In this document: piece by piece, positions 58,031-64,000 of the stretch
How the letters are laid out: every line of letters starts with the position of its first letter
Numbering within the stretch: position 1 is the first letter of the stretch
Assembly: GCF_024653915.1 (NCBI RefSeq)
Contig: NZ_JANLGY010000022.1
Span: forward strand, 62,001 to 126,000
Origin: Sulfuricaulis sp.
GTDB taxonomy: Bacteria; Pseudomonadota; Gammaproteobacteria; Acidiferrobacterales; Sulfurifustaceae
Length of the DNA stretch: 64,000 bases
Direction of reading: 5' to 3'
Translations under genes and position numbers: made by a program
The notes under the pieces: generated by a model
Databases searched by the model: none
The model's input: the letters and a program-made list of their open reading frames with translations, nothing else
What the model was told of the DNA's origin: nothing

Positions 58031-60747
58031 GGCAGTCGTTCAACTTGGAGGTACAGCGTGTAGTCCCCACCGAACGTTCCGTCCGCAGCTGGATCATCTC
58101 TGTATCTGATAGCAACAATTCCGGGGGGGAGGCTGCTCGTGTTGCGTGCCGCGAGTTCTCTCTCGATTGCCTCGCGTGTAAGCACGATCACGCGTTCGAA
58201 ATAGGTATAGCTTCCCAAGGTAAAAATCGATTCCAGGGCGCTCCTGACCTGCGAGAATCCAATGGGTCGGTCCCCCGACAATTCGCTGTTCGTGATGTTG
58301 ATCCACGTCGCGCCAGTGGCGTGGGCAGCCGCATCCAGCGTAAGCACGTTCACTCGATCGGCCGTAAACTGCTGTATGACCGAATCGCGCTTGATTGCGC
58401 CATAGGTATTTGCAAAGCCATCGTTGTTGAAGTCCCCCAACCAATGGCTGAACCGCTCGCCGGCCTGTTCGCCGTCCCACTCCCAAATCGCGGGATAGAT
58501 GAGCAGGGCGCTCTTGCCGGCTTCTAGGTATCCGTCCCAAACGAAGAGCGGCAGATCAATCGATGAAGGCTCTCTCGATCGGGTCACCGGGTTGGCACCC
58601 GGATAGAGGTCACCGCGCCGCAATCCTCCGGATTCGCCCGCTCTACCGGCCATTACCCGGCTCTGAGCAGGAAAGCCGTTCTTGTCACCGAAAACCGGGC
58701 TCTTTACCAAAGCGTGGCCGCTGCGCGTCAGGTTAGTTCGGTCATACTCCTCGACCCTTAGGGCAAAGTAGACCTCGTCGCCTTTCCCGTCTCGCTGCAG
58801 TGGATCATCCATGGTCTCTTGGTCCACACGAAAGCCATTGATGGTGATCCGATAGCGCGCCCGGCCGGAGACATCGGCGGCGACGGTGGCGGAAACACGC
58901 GATGGATTCAAATCGTTGTAAACACCCGGCGGATAGACCGCGATCACGCTCCATTCGTGAGTGGCGGCGGCGAGATTGGAAACGGCGACGGCGGTGTTGG
59001 TGGTCTGCGTGCGCTGCAGATTACTGCCCTGCACCAGGTAATGGCTGGCGCCGGGGCTGGCTTCCCATTCCAGCCGTATCGCGCCGGGTCCGATGGCAGA
59101 GGTCTTCAAGCCCTTGGGATTTTCCGCCGCTGCCGTGGTTACGTTCTTCGGATCGCTGCTGCCGCGCTTGCCATCCGGATAATTCACGGTGACCCACACA
59201 CTGTGCTCCACACCGGGGACGAGACCCGATAATGGCGCGCTCAGGTCATTGGACATGCTCGCTGGCTGCTTCACTTCCGGCCCGGTGACGGAATGATTGA
59301 GGCCTTTGGCTGCGGCGTGGAGCGTGTAACCGCCCGCTCCGGCAAGCGGTTTCCATTTGAGTGTCAGCGTGGTGGCGGTCACATCGGTTACCGCCAGTAG
59401 CGTCGGTCCGGGGACGATGTTGCGCGTCGAAACCTCACGGTCCGCGGCGGCGGGGCGGTTCAGTTCGCGTGGCGCGCCGCCAATCCCCGATTGAGTTGAC
59501 GCGGTCTCACCGCCCGCCACCTGTACGCCCTGCGTCCCGCCAGTGACCAGCCGCGGCTCGCCGCTTCCCGCGGGCTGGGCCGTACCGGCTGTGGATGTCG
59601 TTGGTTTCACGGCGACCTCCGCCCCCACCGCCTTGCGCAAATCTTTGCGCGCAATGCCAGTGTCTACCGTATACCGGCCGGCATAGATAACCGTCTTCTC
59701 GTCCGGCATAAACAAGAGGATATGCAGGGGGCCGCTCGAGAAATTTCCGACCCCCCCGGATTTGGCCGGATCGAGCGGAATCTGGATAGCGATCTCATCG
59801 GGACCGTGACGCCCACGGATCGTAACGCTGGCCGACAGGGTCGGCGCCTTGGTGGTGTCGTTATTCGGATACCACAACGCCCGCACGCTGTCCGCGCTGG
59901 CGAACCGCGACCCCTTGAGGCGCGCAAATATGCCCCAGGGTCCGCTTGCGGGAGTGACGGTACCCGCCGGTACGGCTGCCGGTTTCTCTATCACCGCCCG
60001 GGCGCGGGCGGGCGGGGAATTGTCGGGAGTGAGCGCCGCACCCCCTTTGGATTGCGGCACCGTGGCCATCTGGTAGCACTGATACCTGGCGTCGTAGAGC
60101 GTCTTGTTGCCCTGCTTGTACGTATTGACGAGCTGACGCTCGCCGCGGGTGCAATTCTTCGGGCAAGGATTCACATTGACTTCGGGATCCTCCACGCGCG
60201 TTGTCCAGAAGGTGCCGCAGTTCGGTCCGCGTTTGCTGGCGGTCACATCCGCGCCCGGCGCCGGTGCGCCGGGGGTCGGTGCGCCCCGCGCCATCGGCCC
60301 TTCCTTGCGTCGTGGCGGAAGGCCAACGCCTTGGCCACCGGGTCCCGCACTTGGTCTTTTAGACGGCGCGCCGGGTTTCTCCGCGCCCTGCACGGTACGA
60401 CGCTCGATATCCAGGTCTTCAAATTCGTCTTCGTCGCCGGAACTGACCGACCCACCACCTGCTTTCCTGCCGACGTACAACTCATCCTCGGTCTGCGGCG
60501 TCTCTTCGCCGGGTTGCACCTCGCGCGGCGGGAGGCCGGATGGCAGCGGCGTGGCTCCGGTACGCGGGGTGGTATTCGTCGAGAGCGGCTGCGGACTGGT
60601 GCTTCCTCCCGGCGGCGCGATATGTGGCAGGGGCGCGCCGGGGTTGACCGTGTCGTCGTGCGACATGCCGGTCTCGCCGGCGTATGTGGCCGTTGGCGCG
60701 GCCAGCAAGAGAACACTGACAACGGCATGCGCAACGATCCTGTTCAT
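58027..60747 (-). CDS. large exported fibronectin-III-like protein, unknown
   Basis: A 906-residue protein with a signal peptide (about 1-23). Residues 30-165 are Pro/Gly/Ser-rich with an acidic block (GDEDEFEDLD). A four-cysteine segment follows (CGTFWTTRVED ... CPKNC ... YQCYQM, about 175-225). Two fibronectin-III-like domains occur near 450-545 (LLAVTDVTATTLTLKWKPL; YTLHAAAKG) and 550-630 (IRLEWEASPGASHYLV). A C-terminal region has a D-x-N-x-D-G calcium-type loop (GDFNNDGFANTYG). It suggests a surface or periplasmic adhesion or scaffold protein. No enzyme motif found. Confidence 0.65.
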   Translation of the reverse strand: MNRIVAHAVVSVLLLAAPTATYAGETGMSHDDTVNPGAPLPHIAPPGGSTSPQPLSTNTTPRTGATPLPSGLPPREVQPGEETPQTEDELYVGRKAGGGSVSSGDEDEFEDLDIERRTVQGAEKPGAPSKRPSAGPGGQGVGLPPRRKEGPMARGAPTPGAPAPGADVTASKRGPNCGTFWTTRVEDPEVNVNPCPKNCTRGERQLVNTYKQGNKTLYDARYQCYQMATVPQSKGGAALTPDNSPPARARAVIEKPAAVPAGTVTPASGPWGIFARLKGSRFASADSVRALWYPNNDTTKAPTLSASVTIRGRHGPDEIAIQIPLDPAKSGGVGNFSSGPLHILLFMPDEKTVIYAGRYTVDTGIARKDLRKAVGAEVAVKPTTSTAGTAQPAGSGEPRLVTGGTQGVQVAGGETASTQSGIGGAPRELNRPAAADREVSTRNIVPGPTLLAVTDVTATTLTLKWKPLAGAGGYTLHAAAKGLNHSVTGPEVKQPASMSNDLSAPLSGLVPGVEHSVWVTVNYPDGKRGSSDPKNVTTAAAENPKGLKTSAIGPGAIRLEWEASPGASHYLVQGSNLQRTQTTNTAVAVSNLAAATHEWSVIAVYPPGVYNDLNPSRVSATVAADVSGRARYRITINGFRVDQETMDDPLQRDGKGDEVYFALRVEEYDRTNLTRSGHALVKSPVFGDKNGFPAQSRVMAGRAGESGGLRRGDLYPGANPVTRSREPSSIDLPLFVWDGYLEAGKSALLIYPAIWEWDGEQAGERFSHWLGDFNNDGFANTYGAIKRDSVIQQFTADRVNVLTLDAAAHATGATWINITNSELSGDRPIGFSQVRSALESIFTLGSYTYFERVIVLTREAIERELAARNTSSLPPGIVAIRYRDDPAADGTFGGDYTLYLQVERLP

Positions 60748-60805
60748 ACGCTCCTCCCCTCGTTATTTCACCGGCGGGCGCCGGCGTTTCATGACGCGCG
60801 CGGCG

Positions 60806-61846
60806 TCAGAGCCCGAGTTCCTCTTCGAGCGATTTCTGGTCCTTCTTGAACTGGCCCTGGCGCTTGGTCTCGGCCTTCTCCTTTTCCGCCTCGTGGGACT
60901 CCTCCAGTTTCGAGGCCTTGTCGCCGAGTCCGGCAAGATTGTAATAATCTGCCGCGATTTGCTTTTCGCCCTTCTTCAGGTGGGCGTCTCCCAGGCGGCG
61001 CGCCTTGTCCTTGACCTTCTGGGCCCGCTTCTCCCTGAAGTCGTCAATCGGGAACGAGTAATAAGAGATCGCGAGCTCAAGCGATTTCCGGGAGTCGTCC
61101 GCCAGCAGGGTGTCGCCGCGCTTCACCGCCCGATCGTTCGCGCGATTCTCCTGTCCGAAGAGACCAAGCCAGTCTCTCGCCTTGTTTAGCTCGGCGAGCG
61201 TATTGCCCTTCGCTGCCACGGATGTTTTGCGCGCGTTAAAAATTTTGTCCTCGTCGGCCAGGAATTTCTCGCCATTTTTCGTCGCGATGGCGCGAAGCTT
61301 GTCGAGATGGCCGGGGATCGCATTGACGCGCGCATCGCGGTCGGCATCCATCGCCTCGGCGGTACTCCTGCTCAGGTATTTCTGCGTGTTGCGGAAGTAG
61401 TTGACGCCGGTGCGCACGGTCTCGAAATCGCCGGGCTTCGCCGTGGCGATTTTCATCTGCACCCGGTCCGCGGCGATTCCATGGTAGTACTCGCTGAAGT
61501 ACTTGTAGGCCTCGGTGAAGAGTCCCTTGCTCTCGGCCTGCTCGCCCAGCTTGAGGCTCGTTTTCCTGAGAACCGCCAATTTAGCTGCCTCCATGCGCCC
61601 AATCTCCTGCTTGTTATTGCTGGCGCAGTCGGGGACGAGGTTCTTGGCGGCATCGAAGGCCGCTTTTGTCCTCCCGGCCTTGTCGTGCGCAAGCATGTCC
61701 TCGTAAGTCTTCTTCGCCGCAATTTTCAATTTCACATGTTTCGGGTCGTGACAGTCCACCCCGAATTCGGCGAATACCGGCCTCACCAGCGTGGCGGACG
61801 CGAGCGCTATCGCCACGATAAAAGCATTTTTCATCATCGCATTCAT
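60806..61846 (-). CDS. exported helical protein, unknown
   Basis: A 346-residue protein with a signal peptide (about 1-26, ending PVFAE). The mature part is almost wholly helical and highly charged (K/E/D-rich), with tetratricopeptide-like hydrophobic spacing (AESKGLFTEAYKYFSEYYHG; KKGEKQIAADYYNLAGLGD). It ends in a coiled-coil-like KLEESHEAEKEKAETKRQG stretch. Only two Cys, near 32 and 74. No family assigned. In operon with the genes on both sides. Confidence 0.65.
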   Translation of the reverse strand: MNAMMKNAFIVAIALASATLVRPVFAEFGVDCHDPKHVKLKIAAKKTYEDMLAHDKAGRTKAAFDAAKNLVPDCASNNKQEIGRMEAAKLAVLRKTSLKLGEQAESKGLFTEAYKYFSEYYHGIAADRVQMKIATAKPGDFETVRTGVNYFRNTQKYLSRSTAEAMDADRDARVNAIPGHLDKLRAIATKNGEKFLADEDKIFNARKTSVAAKGNTLAELNKARDWLGLFGQENRANDRAVKRGDTLLADDSRKSLELAISYYSFPIDDFREKRAQKVKDKARRLGDAHLKKGEKQIAADYYNLAGLGDKASKLEESHEAEKEKAETKRQGQFKKDQKSLEEELGL

Positions 61847-61859
61847 GATCGTTCCCCAC

Positions 61860-62552
61860 CTACTTCAGAAGATCAACAGCGTCTTTCCAGCCGAAGCCAC
61901 TCTTCTTGCCCTTCTCTTTCGGTTGTTTGTTGTCATCCTTGTCGTCATCGCCCATCATCATCTTGCCGATACCACCCATGCCCATATCCATTTTGGTGTA
62001 ATCGGAAGGGATCTCGAACAGCGAAGAATCCTGCTTGCCAACCTTGAGGTTCTTGAGCTCGCTCTTGATGCGCTCCTTGCTCTTCTTGTCCACGGCAATG
62101 GCGTCCATCTTCACCACGATTCCTTCCTTCGTCCGCCACCCGAACCCGCCCAGCTTGTCCCCCTTGGGACCGGTCATGATCATCTTGCTCTTGGTGGTTT
62201 TCACGCCATTGACCGTCTCCGGCCCGACCGTGGTCGTTTCCATCTTGTAGCTGCTCAGATCATCCTTGCGGCCCCCCTTGGACATCTTCATCTCCATGTA
62301 CGTTTTGTCTTCGGGTTGCAGCATCCACATGACCTTCTTGTCGTGGCGCATGATCGTGATCATCTTCTCGCCCTGCTGCACGGATTCGCGCCGTTCCTTG
62401 CCGGGCGCGGAGTAGACCTTCCCCTCCATCGTCCCTTCGGCCGTCTCCATGTAGGAGTCGGCCGAGTACTCAACCTTGGGTCCTTCCGCCGCGGCGGCGA
62501 CACTGCCCGCCATGAACAGGCCGGCCACAAACATCAATGTTTTTGTGCGCAT
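61860..62552 (-). CDS. DUF4412-like exported protein
   Basis: A 230-residue exported protein (signal about 1-21). It resembles DUF4412/outer-membrane-lipoprotein-sorting-like folds: VEYSADSYMETAEGTMEGKVY, ITIMRHDKKVMWMLQPEDKTYMEM and a second sheet segment with MIMTGPKGDKLGGFGWRTKEGIVVKMDAI. The C-terminus has a Met/Gly/Asp-rich stretch (MGMGGIGKMMMGDDDKDD), reminiscent of metal-binding tails. First gene of the exported-protein run, downstream of the groL terminator. Confidence 0.7.
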   Translation of the reverse strand: MRTKTLMFVAGLFMAGSVAAAAEGPKVEYSADSYMETAEGTMEGKVYSAPGKERRESVQQGEKMITIMRHDKKVMWMLQPEDKTYMEMKMSKGGRKDDLSSYKMETTTVGPETVNGVKTTKSKMIMTGPKGDKLGGFGWRTKEGIVVKMDAIAVDKKSKERIKSELKNLKVGKQDSSLFEIPSDYTKMDMGMGGIGKMMMGDDDKDDNKQPKEKGKKSGFGWKDAVDLLK

Positions 62553-62670
62553 AGCTCCTCCTTAGGTGATTGGTTTGCCTTGAAAAGCAGCAGACGCGGG
62601 AAATCATCATCCAATTTGAAGGAAATTGCCAGCGACAGATATTCCAGGGGAGATGGGGAAGGGAAAAAAG

Positions 62671-62693
62671 AAAGGCCCCGTTGCCGGGGCCTT
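62671..62693 (-). terminator. rho-independent terminator after groL
   Basis: On the minus strand this reads as a 9- to 10-bp GC-rich stem (AAGGCCCCG / CGGGGCCTT) with a 4-base loop, then CTTTTTT. It lies 30 bases after the groL stop and should end that transcript. Confidence 0.9.
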
Positions 62694-62722
62694 TCGATTT
62701 ACCGCGTATGCCGGAACGGCAA

Positions 62723-64000
62723 TTACATATCCATCCCGCCCATGCCACCCATTCCGCCCATCCCGCCCATGCCACCACCGCCATGAGATTCTTCCTTCGG
62801 CGATTCGGCGACCATGGCTTCGGTCGTGATCATGAGGGCGGCGACGGAGGCCGCGTTTTGCAGCGCGGTACGCGTCACCTTGGTCGGGTCGAGGATACCC
62901 ATCTTCAGCATATCGCCGTACTCGTCGGTCGCGGCGTTATAACCGTAGTTGGTCTCCTTGCTCTCGGCGACCTTGTGGTACACCACCGAACCTTCGATAC
63001 CGCCGTTTTCCACGATCTGGCGCAACGGTTCCTGCATCGCGCGGATCGCGATCTGGATACCGACGTCCTGGTCATGGTTGTCACCCTTGAGCCCCTTGAT
63101 TGCCGTGACGGCACGCACCAGAGCCACACCACCGCCCGGGACAATACCTTCTTCCACCGCGGCACGGGTCGCGTGCAGCGCGTCTTCCACGCGCGCCTTC
63201 TTCTCTTTCATTTCCATTTCGGTCGCGGCGCCGACTTTGATCACGGCCACACCGCCGGCCAACTTGGCCATGCGTTCCTGCAGCTTTTCCTTGTCGTAAT
63301 CGGAGCTGGCCTCTTCGATCTGGGCCTTGATCTGCTTGATGCGCCCTTCGATGTCCACCTTTTTGCCGGCGCCATCGATGATCGTGGTGTTTTCCTTGTC
63401 CACCACCACGCGCTTGGCGGAACCGAGCAGGCTAACGTCAGCTTTCTCGAGACTCATGCCGAGCTCCTCGGAGATCACCGTGCCCGCCGTCAGGATAGCG
63501 ACATCCTGCAGCATGGCCTTGCGGCGATCGCCAAAGCCCGGGGCCTTCACGGCGCAGACCTTGAGGATGCCGCGAATGTTGTTGACCACCAGGGTCGCGA
63601 GCGCTTCGCCCTCGACGTCCTCGGAAACGATCAGCAACGGACGGCCCTGTTTGGCCACGCCTTCCAGGATCGGCAGCATTTCGCGGATGTTGGAGATTTT
63701 CTTGTCGTAAATCAGGATTGACGGATTCTCGAGCTCGGCGCTCATCGTCTCCTGCTTGTTGATGAAGTACGGCGACAGATAACCGCGGTCGAATTGCATG
63801 CCTTCCACGGTATCCAGTTCGTTATCGAGACCGGAACCTTCCTCAACCGTGATCACGCCTTCCTTGCCGACTTTGGCCATGGCATCGGCGATGATCTTGC
63901 CGATGGATTCATCGGCATTGGCGGAGATGGTGCCCACCTGGGCGATTTCCTTGGGGTCGGAACAGGGCTTGGAGATTTTCTTCAGCGCCGCGACCGCCGC
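62723..64000 (-). CDS. groL: chaperonin GroEL, C-terminal part (truncated by window)
   Basis: About 425 C-terminal residues of GroEL; the N-terminal part lies beyond 64000. The visible sequence starts at [23 protein letters not shown]. It includes the apical-domain segment [37 protein letters not shown], the [13 protein letters not shown] hinge region, and ends with the (GGM) tail [19 protein letters not shown]. GroEL folds non-native proteins in an ATP-driven double ring with GroES. groS should be upstream, off the window. Confidence 0.97.
   Translation of the reverse strand, partial: AAVAALKKISKPCSDPKEIAQVGTISANADESIGKIIADAMAKVGKEGVITVEEGSGLDNELDTVEGMQFDRGYLSPYFINKQETMSAELENPSILIYDKKISNIREMLPILEGVAKQGRPLLIVSEDVEGEALATLVVNNIRGILKVCAVKAPGFGDRRKAMLQDVAILTAGTVISEELGMSLEKADVSLLGSAKRVVVDKENTTIIDGAGKKVDIEGRIKQIKAQIEEASSDYDKEKLQERMAKLAGGVAVIKVGAATEMEMKEKKARVEDALHATRAAVEEGIVPGGGVALVRAVTAIKGLKGDNHDQDVGIQIAIRAMQEPLRQIVENGGIEGSVVYHKVAESKETNYGYNAATDEYGDMLKMGILDPTKVTRTALQNAASVAALMITTEAMVAESPKEESHGGGGMGGMGGMGGMGGMDM

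Noticed and set aside
59722-61189. Two long plus-strand frames opposite the exported protein genes
   Set aside because: Antisense to genes with clear signal peptides; low-complexity Arg/Gly/Ala composition.
1-64000. CRISPR array, rRNA or prophage
   Set aside because: No regularly spaced direct repeats, no rRNA sequence and no phage structural or integrase genes were recognised. The only RNA genes seen are tRNA-Sec and the TPP riboswitch.

Overview
The window looks like a chromosomal segment of a GC-rich Gammaproteobacterium, probably a sulfur-oxidising chemolithotroph. The evidence for this is a complete waa (LPS inner core) locus, glnE and ilvE, a GroEL with the usual Gly-Met tail, a full selA-selB-selD-selC locus, and many sulfur-trafficking proteins (rhodaneses, DsrE, TusA, YeeE/YedE, an SQR-like flavoprotein). 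A lineage such as Acidiferrobacterales would fit, but that is inference from gene content; no rRNA is present to test it.

Layout. 1-80: a TPP riboswitch on the minus strand, serving a thiamine gene beyond the left edge. 0.3-2.7 kb: a lipoprotein metallophosphoesterase, protein-isoaspartate methyltransferase, a rhodanese and a SnoaL-like protein. 2.8-15.8 kb: LPS core and glycan assembly (waaA, waaC, two GT2 enzymes, an O-antigen ligase-like protein, a methyltransferase, three further glycosyltransferases, waaG, waaQ, waaF). This locus is interrupted by a GxxExxY gene bounded by 19-bp inverted repeats, and by a GT2 gene bounded by 28-bp direct repeats. 16-21.8 kb: small membrane proteins, a methyltransferase, a zinc-finger protein, ilvE and glnE. 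21.9-27.7 kb: a compact minus-strand operon of a B12/radical SAM enzyme, a processive GT2, a GT-C enzyme, a DUF547 lipoprotein and a DPM1-like GT2, with no known product.

28-38 kb is the most striking region. A plus-strand cluster encodes a YeeE/YedE-DsrE fusion, a small exported protein, an exported rhodanese, a TlpA-like thioredoxin, a Tat-exported type II molybdoenzyme with its FeS subunit and a heme subunit fused to cytochrome c, a rubrerythrin-like protein, an Mrp/NBP35 ATPase and TusA. It appears to couple sulfane-sulfur import and relay to a periplasmic molybdenum redox enzyme whose substrate is not evident. It runs directly into selA-selB-selD and tRNA-Sec (38.2-42.6 kb), then a second YeeE/YedE transporter. 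No UGA-containing selenoprotein gene was recognised in the window.

44.3-50.8 kb is a divergent pair of operons around an AT-rich palindrome. On the right are an ArsR-rhodanese fusion regulator and an exported MBL-fold protein. On the left are a fatty-acid-hydroxylase-like protein, a TVP38-rhodanese fusion, a 31-codon ORF, a class II glutamine amidotransferase, DsrE, a SHOCT protein and an SQR-like flavoprotein. This reads as a sulfide- or persulfide-responsive system. 50.9-54.5 kb: methyltransferases, a PiT phosphate transporter and an ArsM-type arsenite methyltransferase.

54.5-62.6 kb: five consecutive exported proteins, four of unknown function (TPR, fibronectin-III-like and glycine-rich segments) and one DUF4412-like. 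62.7-64 kb: the 3' part of groL, with a clear terminator. Most genes are tightly packed, with many ATGA stop/start overlaps. Those overlaps were used to fix starts and to argue for co-expression.
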